A DNA stretch of 64,000 bases from assembly GCA_942493245.1 (NCBI GenBank), contig OW818685.1, forward strand, positions 3,100,001 to 3,164,000. The letters are read 5' to 3'. Source of the DNA: DAOPYU01 sp942493245 (GTDB lineage Bacteria; Sumerlaeota; Sumerlaeia; UBA8349). A program made the translations under genes and the position numbers. Shown one piece after another: positions 55,310 to 64,000 of the stretch; the stretch's first letter is position 1; every line of letters starts with the position of its first letter. The notes beneath the pieces are model-generated. The model did not search any database. It worked only from the letters and a program-made list of their open reading frames with translations, and was not told the DNA's origin.

Positions 55310-55828
55310 ATGCCCGAGACTCGAACCCCTCTTCTTCAGGATCTTCAAACGGACCTGGAAACAACCGGAACCTGTCCGGAAAATCCGTGGCAGGCTCTCG
55401 ACGGGTTCACGGTCGGGGTCAACGAATCGCCTTATCTGGGGGCGGGCTGGCACGAGCGCGAACGCCGAGGAACCGACAGAACCCCCTGCCGGGCGCTCGG
55501 CCCGACGGCCTGTTTCCACCTCCAGGTACGCGCCCACCAATCGGCGCAGTTGACCCTCCTGTTCACCGCCCCGACGCCCCTTCTGGGTCGTCCCTATGAA
55601 GCGGATGTCTATGGGGACGGACAAATCCTGGGGCACTTGAGCGCGGAACACGACAACTGGGTACTGCGGCATTTCCCGCTGCCAACGGTGGAAACGGACC
55701 GGATCGTCCAGTTTGAGATTCAAAGCCAGGTCTGGTTCGTTCCGGCCCGGCAGAACCCCGGAAGTCTGGATTGCCGCCCGATCGCGTGTTACGTGGCGGC
55801 CATCCATGTGGAAGTCTGTGACGATTGA
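55310..55828 (+). CDS. Methyltransferase-linked beta-sandwich-like protein, unknown function
   Basis: 172 residues from ATG 55310, with AGGGG just upstream; eight bases after the methyltransferase gene, so co-translated. No signal peptide. The middle (VGVNESPYLGAGWHERERRG, then RALGPTACFHLQVRAHQSAQ and PYEADVYGDGQILGH) alternates strands like a small jelly-roll. It resembles accessory domains found with O-antigen glycosyl- and methyltransferases, where a GWY..E..G phrase precedes an RW..G phrase. I do not recognise a named family. It may bind a glycan or sugar nucleotide; that is inference. Confidence 0.7.
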   Translation: MPETRTPLLQDLQTDLETTGTCPENPWQALDGFTVGVNESPYLGAGWHERERRGTDRTPCRALGPTACFHLQVRAHQSAQLTLLFTAPTPLLGRPYEADVYGDGQILGHLSAEHDNWVLRHFPLPTVETDRIVQFEIQSQVWFVPARQNPGSLDCRPIACYVAAIHVEVCDD

Positions 55829-55957
55829 TATGGAACCCGGGGAACAGTCTGGTCAGGTAAGGGCGGAATTGAAACCTCCCTCTACGGGAAATTTTGATTT
55901 GGAAAAAATACCAAGAACCCCGGACACCCCAAACCCCACCCAGAAAGGACCACCGCC

Positions 55958-56812
55958 ATGACCCCATCCACCATCCGTCCCCCCAGCCAGGCCGGTGCTT
56001 TCTACCCGGCCAATCCGCAGGTGCTGCGGCGCGAGATTGAGGCCTGCATCAACGAAGCGCCCCTGCTCCTGGAGCCAAACACGCCCCTCCCCATCGGGTT
56101 CGTCTCCCCCCATGCCGGATACGCTTTTTCCGGCTCGACGGCCGGTTACGCTTACCGCCAGTTGCAGGCTCTGGCGCCGGAGGTCGTTTTCGTTCTGGCG
56201 CCCAGCCACCATGCTTCCTTCTCCCACCCCTCGATCTGGGACGGCCCGGCCTATGCCACACCCCTCGGGGACTACCCCATCCACCCCGAACTCGCCAACT
56301 GCCTGCGCCAGGCCCTGCCCGGAGTCCGGTGCGAAACCTGGGCGGAACGCCAGGAACACGCGCTCGAAGTCCAGATTCCCTTCCTGCAGGTGGCCTGTCC
56401 CAACGCGCAACTGGTTCCCCTCCTCCTCGGGTCGTGTTCTCCCCAGAACATGGATGAAGTGGCCGTCGGCATCGAACAGGTGCTGCGTCAGGAAAACCTG
56501 ACGGAACGCGGGCGGGTCGCGCTGGTCGCCAGCTCGGACGGCTACCACGGTTACCACCTGCGCGAGTGTCAAACCTCGGACGCCCAGTTGGCAAAGTCTA
56601 TCGAGCGCATGGACCGGCAGGTGCTCTATGGCGCCACCCCGACGGGCGATCCGATGGCATGCGGGCGCGGCCCTATCGCCGTGGTTCTGGAAGTTTCCCG
56701 GCGTCTGGGCGCGACACACGGAGTGATTCTGAATCAGACGAACTCAGCCGACGCCGTTCCCCACAGTGACGGCCAGTGGGTGGTGGGGTACCTGTCGGCG
56801 ATGTTTGTTTGA
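55958..56812 (+). CDS. amrB: Memo-like protein, AmmeMemoRadiSam system protein B
   Basis: 284 residues, full length for the Memo family; AAAGGA upstream of the ATG. Family marks: PSQAGAFYPAN near the N-terminus, FVSPHAGYAFSGSTAGYAY with His52, LAPSHHAS with His84/85, ASSDGYHGYH, and ACGRGPIAVVLE with the conserved Cys near residue 229. Human Memo uses equivalent His and Cys residues for metal binding and oxidation chemistry; in bacteria the protein occurs with an AMMECR1 protein and a radical SAM enzyme. Neither partner is in this window. The role in bacteria is not settled; recent work links the trio to radical SAM protein modification. Confidence 0.92.
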   Translation: MTPSTIRPPSQAGAFYPANPQVLRREIEACINEAPLLLEPNTPLPIGFVSPHAGYAFSGSTAGYAYRQLQALAPEVVFVLAPSHHASFSHPSIWDGPAYATPLGDYPIHPELANCLRQALPGVRCETWAERQEHALEVQIPFLQVACPNAQLVPLLLGSCSPQNMDEVAVGIEQVLRQENLTERGRVALVASSDGYHGYHLRECQTSDAQLAKSIERMDRQVLYGATPTGDPMACGRGPIAVVLEVSRRLGATHGVILNQTNSADAVPHSDGQWVVGYLSAMFV

Positions 56813-56945
56813 CCGCCCCCCCCTTTTCGATTGACAAGGGAGAAGATTCCCCCCTACGCTTTGCGAGATGCAGGACGGTCGAAAACGGGTTCCCCGACAG
56901 AACCGATCCACACTCTCAATCCGCAGAAGAAGGAGTATCAAACCG

Positions 56946-58193
56946 ATGTTAAAGCGTGTCTCGAAGGGAGTCGTTGCCCTCTTGTGCCTCACATTCGCCG
57001 CGAGCGTTCCCCAGGCCGGCGCCGACGACTGGCCGCAGTTCCTCGGACCCAACAAAGACTGTATCAGTCAGGAAAAAGGTCTGGCGACCCAATGGCCGGC
57101 TGAAGGGCCCAAACGCCTCTGGAAGTTCGAGGTGGGTGAAGGGTTCTCCTGCGTGGCCATCAGCGCCGGTCGCCTCTTCACGATGGGCCAGGCGGAAGGA
57201 TTCCAGTGGGTCTATGCGCTCGACGCCGAAAAGGGCAACCTGCTGTGGAAAGTCCAGAGCGGCAAAAAGTATGACAACTACCCCGGTCCCCGCGCCACCC
57301 CCGTCGTGGACGCCGACCGGGTCTATACGCTCGACACCGACGGCCATCTGATGTGTCTGAACGCCGAGACGGGCAAGATCGTCTGGGAATGTCAGACCCT
57401 CAAGGAATTCGGCGCGAAAAACCTCACCTGGGGCGTCGCCACGACCCCCCTCGTGGACGGCGCGCAGCTGATTGTCAACGTCGGCCAGTCGCAGGGAAGT
57501 TCGGTCGTGTCTTTCGACAAAATGACCGGCAAGGTCCTTTGGAAAGCCCACAACGACATGGCGGGCTACGCCTCGCCCACCATCCGCACCATCGGGGGCA
57601 AGCGCCAACTGATCGTTTTCTTCGCCACCGGCGCAGTCGGGATGGAACCGGAAGGGGGCAAGGAACTGTGGCGTATTCCGTGGAAGACGCAGTATGACAT
57701 CCACGCCACCACGCCTGTGGTGAAGGACAACCTGGTCTTCATCGCCTCGGCCTACGGCACAGGCTCTGGCCTGATCGAAGTGGATCTGACCAAACAACCA
57801 GCCGCCAAAGTCCTTCTGAAAAGCAAAGAAATTGAACCCAAATACACCACCCCCCTCCTCGTGGGCGACTACCTCTACGTTTTCGACGAGCACCAGGGTT
57901 TCCGCTGCGTCGAGTTGAAGACCTTGCAGACCAAGTGGGTCGAAAAGGGCTTCGACAACGGCACGGCCGTCATGGCGGGCGGTCTGGTCTATATCCTGGG
58001 TGAGAAGGGCAACCTGGCGTTGGCCAAGGTCAGCCCCGAAAGTATCCAGATCGTTTCGAAGGTCGAAAACTTCTTCCAGAAGGACGAGTTCGGCAAAGAT
58101 TTCCGCTGCTGGACCATGCCCGTCGTGGCCAACGGCAAACTCTATGCCCGTAACGAAAAGACCCTGATCTGTGCGGACGTGAAGGCGCAATAA
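56946..58193 (+). CDS. Secreted PQQ-type beta-propeller protein
   Basis: 415 residues from ATG 56946, with AAGGAG ten bases upstream; longer frames start too early for the signal peptide. The signal peptide is MLKRVSKGVVALLCLTFAAS.., cut near QAGA. The mature part opens with DDWPQFLGPN and contains PQQ-like blades (GNLLWKVQSGKKYDNYPGPR, TGKIVWECQTL, TGKVLWKAHNDM, GKELWRIPWKT). It is a periplasmic eight-bladed propeller resembling BamB, but without the BamB context; such proteins are numerous in Planctomycetes and relatives and mostly uncharacterised. No catalytic residues of quinoprotein dehydrogenases are seen. It has its own strong terminator at 58243. Confidence 0.88.
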   Translation: MLKRVSKGVVALLCLTFAASVPQAGADDWPQFLGPNKDCISQEKGLATQWPAEGPKRLWKFEVGEGFSCVAISAGRLFTMGQAEGFQWVYALDAEKGNLLWKVQSGKKYDNYPGPRATPVVDADRVYTLDTDGHLMCLNAETGKIVWECQTLKEFGAKNLTWGVATTPLVDGAQLIVNVGQSQGSSVVSFDKMTGKVLWKAHNDMAGYASPTIRTIGGKRQLIVFFATGAVGMEPEGGKELWRIPWKTQYDIHATTPVVKDNLVFIASAYGTGSGLIEVDLTKQPAAKVLLKSKEIEPKYTTPLLVGDYLYVFDEHQGFRCVELKTLQTKWVEKGFDNGTAVMAGGLVYILGEKGNLALAKVSPESIQIVSKVENFFQKDEFGKDFRCWTMPVVANGKLYARNEKTLICADVKAQ

Positions 58194-58242
58194 GCGGGAA
58201 GACCCATCCGGTCTGATCGCTTCAGAAAAGCGGCAAACAAAC

Positions 58243-58290
58243 ACCCGGCGCGAAGCTCCCGAGAAAGGGACTTCGCGCCGGGTTTCTTCT
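58243..58290. terminator. Strong terminator between convergent genes
   Basis: ACCCGGCGCGAAG (58243-58255) pairs perfectly over 13 bp with 58271-58283; the loop folds again (TCCC/GGGA), then TTTCTTCTTT follows. It ends the PQQ-type gene and can also act for the minus-strand foldase gene ending at 58328. Confidence 0.88.
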
Positions 58291-58327
58291 TTCAGTAGAG
58301 CTACTCCGATCCTCACACAATAACGCT

Positions 58328-60730
58328 CTATTCACCCGCCCCGGGAATCCGGATCTCAATCGTGTCCGTCGGGAACTTCGCGCGTCTCAACCCCTCGAGC
58401 GTCTCGATCTTGATCGTGTCCACGGCCACCCGATACAGGCTGAATTCCAGAAGGCGAAGCATCTCGGGAGCGGTACAATTCACCGGCTCGACATAGAACA
58501 ATTGCAGCGCGTTGTCCGTCTCGACAATCGGCAGAAAACGCACACCCGACCGCTGGAAACGACTCAGATTCACTTCAACCTCGTGGATCCGCTCGATCGT
58601 CTCCACGTCGAATTCCGGTTCGGTCTGGATCATTTCGGTCACAATCGGCTTGGATTGCGTCACCAGGGGCTTTTCCGGCTCGGGCGATCTGCGCCCCTCG
58701 AGCCGATCCGTCTTGAGCAACTTGGCCGGATCGAAACTGGGCTTGGGCTTTTCCGGTTCCGGCTTTTTCGCTTCCGGCTCGGGCGCCTTCTTCAACCTGG
58801 GTTGGGCGCCTGGCCCCTCCGCCCCGACCGTCCGCGTGAAAGACGCGATTTCGATCAACGAATTACTCTTTTTCACCAACCCCTGTTCCACCAGCAGGGG
58901 AACCAGTTCGGCGGGATGGTTGCTGCGAACCGGCCAGGTCGAGGCAATATCGGCCAACGGCTTTTCCTGAACCGCATCGCGCACTTCGGTCAACAGATTC
59001 CGCGCCCGTTCCAATTCCAACTGGCGATTCCCGGAACCCAATTCGCCCGCGTTCTTGCTCAAACGCACCTCGATCAGCGTGAATCGCGGACTCATCAATC
59101 CGGCAAACAGTTTGCACGGTCCCTGCCGCAACGCCTCCTGGGCGCTGCGGGAATAGGTCGCCGGGATCTGCGGCTCGGCCAGGCGAAGCGACTCCTCGTC
59201 GAGTTTCAACGGGAAAAAATTCGAATGGTTCTGGATAAACCGCCACGTCTCCTCAGCCGACAGGCGCAACTGACCCCGTACCTGTGCGCGCAACCGGTTC
59301 TGCGCCACCAGAATCGCGCGCGACAATTCCCCCGCGCGCTGCGTCAACGGGACATTTCCCCACCCCCGACGAGCATTCTCCTGACCGAGCGCCTCAAGTT
59401 CGGCCACAATCATCAATCGTTCCCGAATCGCCTCGCGCTGGAACTGAAAATCGCTCCCGACAAAATCGGGAAAAAGTTCCCACGTCTGGCGGCGGGTCAG
59501 ATGGAAATCGCCCAGATCAATCAACTGGGTCTCGGGGTCCAACCCATCGTACCGGGTAATCCGGCTCTTGTAGGGACGTTTCTGGCTGAGCAATCCCAGT
59601 TCATGATTGTACCGGTACTGCAACTGACTCAGATAAAGCGTCTTTTCAAACTGGGGGGCCATTTCCTCCAGACTGCGTTTCCGGTCCGGATAAACCTCTT
59701 CCATCTGCAGGTAATACAACCCATTCAACCCCGCGACCACCGGCGAGTTCTGCCCCGGCTCCAACGCGAGAATTTCATCCGACAGTTTTTTTTCGTTCTT
59801 CAATCCCTTGAAAAACACCCCTTCCGTATAGTCAGCCAACCCGCCTTCCGCCGCGTTCGGGGCTTTCGAGTACTGCCGCACGGCATCCTCGAATGTGATG
59901 CGTTCCAGTTCGATATCCGCGATAATTTCGGTCATTTTCTCACCGGCCAGACGCCACTTCTCGCTCTCGCGCTCGAAAGCCGCCGCGTTGCCGAGCCGCG
60001 CAATCGGCGCCCGGGGCGATTCCTCTTCCTGCTGAGGCCGGGCGCTCGGCGCGCCACCGAGGAGAAACAAATAGCGCACCCGTGCGCTTCGCGGCATCTT
60101 GGAGAGATCGGGGTGCTCATCGTAATACTTGCGAATATCCTCCGGCGCCACCCGAACCTGCGGTGTCAGAAACTGGTCAATCCAGACCAACTGCTGCACG
60201 GGCAACAGCAGAATATGCTGGCGCAATTCGTCCAGATTCTCCGCGGAAAGCGAGGCGGGCGCCTGCTCCTTCACCCCCACCACGTCCAACATTCCCTCGA
60301 CATTATCCTCGATCTGCTCCCCCACCCCCTTCTTGCCCATCTGGGCAAACCGCTCGGACAACGGGTCTCCAGGCGTCAAAGCGCCCAACGCCAACACATC
60401 GAGCAGATCGCGCACGCGCGCCTCGACGCGGGCACGGTACCCGGCCCGTTCCAAGTCGGTCTTGGCGTCGCGGAACTTCTCGACAATCAGCGGATCGTCC
60501 ACCCCGGTCATGACCAGAAAGAGGTACAGATCGCTTTCCGTCACCTTCCCCCACGGCGCCTGCGCCAATATGCGCTGGCTGTCGCCGCGATATTTCGAAA
60601 CAAAGGCCGTCTTGGGCGCCAGAGCCGGAATGAAAGATTGATCCCAGACACTCGCGGCCGGCGCAAGACCCACCAGGCCAAACAGGCTGAGAAGCGTAAA
60701 TGCAAAGATTCGGATATTTGAACCAGACAT
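58328..60730 (-). CDS. Periplasmic parvulin-type peptidyl-prolyl isomerase/chaperone
   Basis: 800 residues from ATG 60730 (GGAG 12 bases upstream); a frame from 60757 adds nine residues without a ribosome binding site. The signal peptide core is FAFTLLSLFGLVGLAPA. A SurA-like helical region precedes a PpiC/parvulin domain around residues 220-370: KYYDEHPDLSKMPRSARVRY, a disordered insert PQQEEESPRAP, FEDAVRQYSKAPNAAEGG, GVFFKGLKNEKKLSDEIL and ALEPGQNSPVV. Long helical parts follow, then a charged linker (EPEAKKPEPEKPKPSF). It probably helps exported proteins fold, useful for the large repeat proteins encoded in the window. It is longer than SurA or PrsA. The activity is inferred; one parvulin domain only. 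Confidence 0.82.
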   Translation of the reverse strand: MSGSNIRIFAFTLLSLFGLVGLAPAASVWDQSFIPALAPKTAFVSKYRGDSQRILAQAPWGKVTESDLYLFLVMTGVDDPLIVEKFRDAKTDLERAGYRARVEARVRDLLDVLALGALTPGDPLSERFAQMGKKGVGEQIEDNVEGMLDVVGVKEQAPASLSAENLDELRQHILLLPVQQLVWIDQFLTPQVRVAPEDIRKYYDEHPDLSKMPRSARVRYLFLLGGAPSARPQQEEESPRAPIARLGNAAAFERESEKWRLAGEKMTEIIADIELERITFEDAVRQYSKAPNAAEGGLADYTEGVFFKGLKNEKKLSDEILALEPGQNSPVVAGLNGLYYLQMEEVYPDRKRSLEEMAPQFEKTLYLSQLQYRYNHELGLLSQKRPYKSRITRYDGLDPETQLIDLGDFHLTRRQTWELFPDFVGSDFQFQREAIRERLMIVAELEALGQENARRGWGNVPLTQRAGELSRAILVAQNRLRAQVRGQLRLSAEETWRFIQNHSNFFPLKLDEESLRLAEPQIPATYSRSAQEALRQGPCKLFAGLMSPRFTLIEVRLSKNAGELGSGNRQLELERARNLLTEVRDAVQEKPLADIASTWPVRSNHPAELVPLLVEQGLVKKSNSLIEIASFTRTVGAEGPGAQPRLKKAPEPEAKKPEPEKPKPSFDPAKLLKTDRLEGRRSPEPEKPLVTQSKPIVTEMIQTEPEFDVETIERIHEVEVNLSRFQRSGVRFLPIVETDNALQLFYVEPVNCTAPEMLRLLEFSLYRVAVDTIKIETLEGLRRAKFPTDTIEIRIPGAGE

Positions 60731-61002
60731 GGGTTTCTCTATCTCCAGTTGTGACATAAGGAAAGGACAGCGTCAGACAAACCGCTCCTCCCTAGAGGAA
60801 ACCAGATACCCGCCCATTTTTCAAGGTAAAACCCCGGATTCAGGAAGTTCCGGACGGGGCCGTTTACCCGCCCGAGCGATACCCTGCGTGTCGCCCGGGA
60901 CACGCCCGCTTGCATTCCGGCGGGAAAATTCCCAGGTGAAACCGACATTTCCAACGGTTTTTTTCGGAGTCTGTCATTCGAGTTGCGGTTGGGCCTTCTC
61001 AT

Positions 61003-61048
61003 CGAAAAAAACTGCACCGCGCCGCCCCGGTCAGACGGGACGGCGCGG
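61003..61048 (-). terminator. Terminator of the GH43 gene
   Basis: On the minus strand CCGCGCCG (61041-61048) pairs with CGGCGCGG (61017-61024); the stem continues for four further pairs after one mismatch, with loop TCTGAC, and is followed by a run of seven T (61004-61010 read as A on plus). The gap from here to 60731 (about 270 bp) should hold the promoter of the foldase gene; none was recognised with confidence. Confidence 0.85.
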
Positions 61049-61084
61049 CGCGGGATAAAGACGACCGAACACAATCTGGTTCTG

Positions 61085-63043
61085 CTATTTGGAAGAAGGT
61101 TCGCTTAACACGGTATCCAGCGAAAACGGCTTGCCAAGATTCGGCGTACCGTCCGCGTTCCAGGTAAACTTCTGCGCGCGCGTCGTTCGCCCGGCATAGG
61201 TGTATTTTGAGGTGGTCTTGGCGTGATAGACAATCCAGTCTTCCGTTCCATCCGGCGATTTGAAAAAACCGTGGTGCCCGGGGCCGAAGACTCCCGCCTC
61301 ATCGTTCCGCACGAACGATGGAGTCGGATATTGTCTCCACGAAGCGGGATTCAGGACATCGGCTTTTTCATCCGCGATGAGCATGCCGATTTTGTAGTCG
61401 GGTTTACCGGTATCGGCAGCCGAGTAAGTCAGAAACAACTTGCCATTGCGCTTGAGGACAATCGGACCTTCCCGCACTTCCACGCTTCCGAAACCAGACG
61501 CCGGAATGACGACGCCGGGCGTCGCGAGGGTCCAGGGATTCTCCATGCGCGCGATGTTAATCACGTGACCCGGATGCGCGGCCCAAAGGAAATACCACTT
61601 CCCATCGCCCGGGTGTTGAAACACACTCCCGTCAATCGCGTACTGGTCGTTTGTTTTGTCGAAGATCCGCCCCTTGTAGGTATAGGGGCCGAGCGGGTCG
61701 GTCCCGGCGCTCTCGAGGACATGCATGCGGTGGGTCGTGTCCACCTTGGTCGCCGCCATGGCGGTGTAGTAGAGGTACCACCGTCCGTCAATAAAATGAA
61801 ACTCGGGCGCCCAGATGCCATGCGATCGTGTGGGATCGTCATCCTTCCACACCATCACACCCGGCGTCGTCTTCAGAGCCGCCAGGGTCGGGGCTTTCCA
61901 CATGCGGATGCAGTCACGCTGCGTCGTGGTCAGGTAGTAATTCCCTTCATGCCAGATCATGTAGGGGTCCGGCCCATCATTCAGGGGATTGGTGAACGTA
62001 GCCGCCTGCGGTTTCTGCAGCGTCCGTTTCTCGACCCCCTCCTTCGTGATCTTGATCGGCTGGATGAACCCTTTCTCGTCGAAGTACATCCGGTCAATAC
62101 AGGTCACGCGGTGATTTCCGTCGGTCTCGGTCAGGGGACGGCGATGGTACACCGCGTACCAGATGTCCGCCTGCGCATCATGGATCACGGAATGGTGACC
62201 GGCACCTCTCCCGACCTCGGGATCCTGCTGAAGCACCTTGCCGATGCGTTTGAACGGCCCCAGGGGCGAGTCGGCGATCGCGTAAGCGACGGAATAATTC
62301 GGGCCTGTCCATCCGCCCTCGGACCACATGAAATAGTACCGCCCGTCCTTCATGAACATAAACGGCCCTTCGACATACCCTTCGGGCGTGATCTCCCGAA
62401 AAGTCGTTCCGTCTTCAAAGGGAATGAAACCGGTGAAGTCGTCCTTCAGTTTGGCAATGTTGCAATGCGACCAGCCGCCATAGATCATATAATACTGACC
62501 GTCCTTATCCTTGAAAACGAACTGATCGATCGGCTGGGCGCCGTTGTGAATCTCCCCGATCAGCGGTTTGCCCAGATAATCCTTGTACGGCCCGGCGGGG
62601 TTGTCCGCCACCGCGACTCCGATGCCTCCGACTTCCTTCTTCGGGTCGTGGATGTCGTTCGCGCCGAAAAAGAGGTAGAATTTACCCTCTTTCTCGACTA
62701 TGGCCGGAGCCCACATCGCCCGGCGCGCCCACGTAACCGCCTGATTCGTCAGGATGTTTTCATGCTTGGTCCAATTGACCAGATCCGGCGAGGAAAAGGC
62801 GTCGAAATGCACCTGCTGGTCGTACGGGGCGGAATAGGTGGGGAAGATCCAATACTGTCCCCCAATAATGACCCCTTCCGGGTCCGCGTACCACCCCTCG
62901 AACACCGGATTGCCCGACCGCTCCACGGTCTCCGCCGCAGGGAGAGAACAGATAAGTCCGATCAGACAGATCAGACAGAAACCAAACGACAGTTTCCGAG
63001 CCGTTGCACTCCAAACAAACGCTCTCTTACCTTTGCAATTCAT
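61085..63043 (-). CDS. Secreted glycoside hydrolase with two GH43 domains
   Basis: 652 residues; AAGGAG seven bases before ATG 63043. A signal peptide (core FGFCLICLIGLICSLPA) is followed by two five-bladed GH43 propellers. Domain 1 (about 45-330): general base Asp54 in WYADPEG, Asp173 in QPIDQFVF, general acid Glu225 in YVEGPFMF. Domain 2 (about 350-645): Asp359 in NDGPDPYM, Asp471 in AIDGSVF, Glu525 in EVREGPIVL. Both triads are complete, so both are likely active. GH43 enzymes remove arabinofuranosyl or xylosyl units from plant or algal polysaccharides such as arabinan and arabinoxylan; the exact substrates are not predictable here. Two different GH43 types in one chain may attack one branched glycan together. 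It lies upstream of, and unlinked to, a membrane protein of unknown function. Confidence 0.92.
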   Translation of the reverse strand: MNCKGKRAFVWSATARKLSFGFCLICLIGLICSLPAAETVERSGNPVFEGWYADPEGVIIGGQYWIFPTYSAPYDQQVHFDAFSSPDLVNWTKHENILTNQAVTWARRAMWAPAIVEKEGKFYLFFGANDIHDPKKEVGGIGVAVADNPAGPYKDYLGKPLIGEIHNGAQPIDQFVFKDKDGQYYMIYGGWSHCNIAKLKDDFTGFIPFEDGTTFREITPEGYVEGPFMFMKDGRYYFMWSEGGWTGPNYSVAYAIADSPLGPFKRIGKVLQQDPEVGRGAGHHSVIHDAQADIWYAVYHRRPLTETDGNHRVTCIDRMYFDEKGFIQPIKITKEGVEKRTLQKPQAATFTNPLNDGPDPYMIWHEGNYYLTTTQRDCIRMWKAPTLAALKTTPGVMVWKDDDPTRSHGIWAPEFHFIDGRWYLYYTAMAATKVDTTHRMHVLESAGTDPLGPYTYKGRIFDKTNDQYAIDGSVFQHPGDGKWYFLWAAHPGHVINIARMENPWTLATPGVVIPASGFGSVEVREGPIVLKRNGKLFLTYSAADTGKPDYKIGMLIADEKADVLNPASWRQYPTPSFVRNDEAGVFGPGHHGFFKSPDGTEDWIVYHAKTTSKYTYAGRTTRAQKFTWNADGTPNLGKPFSLDTVLSEPSSK

Positions 63044-63134
63044 TATCCTTCTCCTTCTTCATGTCCTGTTTTTGCTCAGTGGAAAACCTCAACGCCACCC
63101 GGGCCCAGACGGGACGGGGGAACGCGGGGTAAGA

Positions 63135-64000
63135 TCACGCAGGGTTTTGACCCGGCTGTTTCACGGCTTCAGTCTTTGCCGGCAGATAGACAACCTTCCA
63201 TTTCACAAGAAAGTCAGTGCAAAACTCAACAGGATAGCGGATGGTCTTACTTCCGGGAGGCCCCTCCGCCCAAATTTCATAATAAGCACCATCTTTTATA
63301 AGACGGTATTGAAACTTGTACCCTCTACGCTCCATTTCTTTAAGGTCCTGATTGAAACTGGTGTTCCCCGGAAAGAACGACATGAGTTCCTCCAACGATT
63401 TCGGACCCCCCCCCCTTTTCTTTCTAAAATCAGTAATCTCGTGTTTGATGTAAGACAAATGCTTAAAAATACTCTCGTATTTCAATAGCCGGTTCTTTGT
63501 GAAGCGGAACCCCAGATCCGTCTCTCTTTGAAGCCGTGCTTCAGGAAGATCCCAGAATTCTGCCCGGCATTCCGGGCCGGCAATCTCCTTGAGTCGTGCA
63601 TCCAGGTCTTCAACATCCTGGATTGAATAAATCGCAAGTTTTCTGAAGTCGTAAAGGCTGTAGGGATAAAAATCCTCTCTCCTGATTTCAGGCTTATGCC
63701 TGATATACTTTACAATCAAATAATCCTCTTCCCATTTCAGAGAATGAACACTTCCCCCACGAGGTTCATATTCGTCGAATATGGCAGAATTGCTATCATA
63801 AATTCGAACAGGCTCATCGCTTGTATCCTGATACAATTGCAGACACATGGGAAGAGGGTACTCTTTGTCGTAACGAGAAAGACCTTCCTCATTACAAATC
63901 TGATATAGACCATAGGAGAGAAAACCGATGAAAAACACCGGAAGTCCCACAACAAAAGATAACCAGAATAAACTATTTCGGGTAAGATAAACCCGAAATA
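63135..64000 (-). CDS. Membrane-anchored protein of unknown function (5' end probably beyond window)
   Basis: The frame is open to the window edge. A GTG at 63950 is the only start inside, but it falls within a membrane helix (SLFWLSFVVGLPVFFIGFLS), so the true start is probably outside. One N-terminal helix is followed by a soluble, probably periplasmic domain of about 240 residues with many charged and aromatic residues (YLIVKYIRHKPEIRREDFYP, EFWDLPEARLQRETDLGFRF). The C-terminal part (DGAYYEIWAEGPPGSKTIRY) reads like pilin-type or DUF-like beta strands. No family recognised. A run of ten G in the coding strand (63406-63415) encodes RGGGPK and could slip. Confidence 0.6.
   Translation of the reverse strand, partial: FRVYLTRNSLFWLSFVVGLPVFFIGFLSYGLYQICNEEGLSRYDKEYPLPMCLQLYQDTSDEPVRIYDSNSAIFDEYEPRGGSVHSLKWEEDYLIVKYIRHKPEIRREDFYPYSLYDFRKLAIYSIQDVEDLDARLKEIAGPECRAEFWDLPEARLQRETDLGFRFTKNRLLKYESIFKHLSYIKHEITDFRKKRGGGPKSLEELMSFFPGNTSFNQDLKEMERRGYKFQYRLIKDGAYYEIWAEGPPGSKTIRYPVEFCTDFLVKWKVVYLPAKTEAVKQPGQNPA
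63974..64000. repeat. 10-bp inverted repeat at the window edge
   Basis: TATTTCGGGT (63974-63983) and ACCCGAAATA (63991-64000) with a seven-base spacer. It lies within or next to the 5' end of the membrane protein gene; it may be an operator, an RNA hairpin, or part of a longer element cut by the window. Confidence 0.45.

Noticed and set aside
58502..60721. Plus-strand ORF of 739 codons
   Set aside because: Antisense to the parvulin-type foldase, which has a signal peptide and PpiC motifs.
61223..63301. Plus-strand ORF of 692 codons
   Set aside because: Antisense to the tandem GH43 gene, whose two catalytic triads are clear.

Overview
This 64 kb window appears to be chromosomal DNA from a Gram-negative-type, probably anaerobic or microaerophilic bacterium. 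I cannot name the species. The mix of genes is of the kind often seen in PVC/FCB-type and related candidate phyla: a PQQ-type beta-propeller protein opening 'DDWPQFLGPN', very large RCC1 and GLUG surface proteins, a selenocysteine-containing SelD, an AmmeMemoRadiSam protein B, a tandem GH43 enzyme and a parvulin-type periplasmic chaperone. That placement is inference. No rRNA, tRNA, CRISPR array, phage module or transposase was recognised.

Left part (1-12.4 kb): a hybrid histidine kinase (minus, its 3' end cut by the window edge), a roughly 370 bp MITE-like element with REP-type palindromes, a zinc-ribbon/class III cyclase/ATPase/TPR regulator (minus), a small membrane protein (minus), then a plus-strand run argC - selD - rhomboid protease - uup. 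selD contains an in-frame UGA at the catalytic Cys position, followed by a good bacterial SECIS-like hairpin, and has a Cys-rich N-terminal extension.

Centre (12.9-50.2 kb): four giant plus-strand genes for exported repeat proteins, in the order RCC1 - GLUG - GLUG - RCC1 (about 4073, 2757, 2429 and 2778 residues). The RCC1 repeats come in blocks of exactly seven, that is seven complete propellers in the first protein and three in the last, separated by InlB-like and PEGA-like linker modules. Both RCC1 proteins end in the same conserved domain of about 380 residues that I do not recognise. A decapitated copy of the last part of this domain sits in frame immediately behind the stop codon of the second GLUG gene. 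This locus is the most unusual part of the window and looks like a recombining family of surface proteins.

Right part (50.2-64 kb): a GNAT acetyltransferase and a small coiled-coil membrane protein (minus), sppA (plus, with a recognisable promoter), a multi-hairpin intergenic repeat, a DUF6714-like gene, a methyltransferase with an accessory protein of unknown function, the Memo-like amrB, a secreted PQQ-type beta-propeller protein, and three minus-strand genes: a parvulin-type foldase, a tandem GH43 glycosidase and an unrecognised membrane-anchored protein running off the window. Exported-protein handling (SppA, parvulin foldase, rhomboid) and carbohydrate breakdown (GH43) fit a cell with a large extracellular and periplasmic protein investment.
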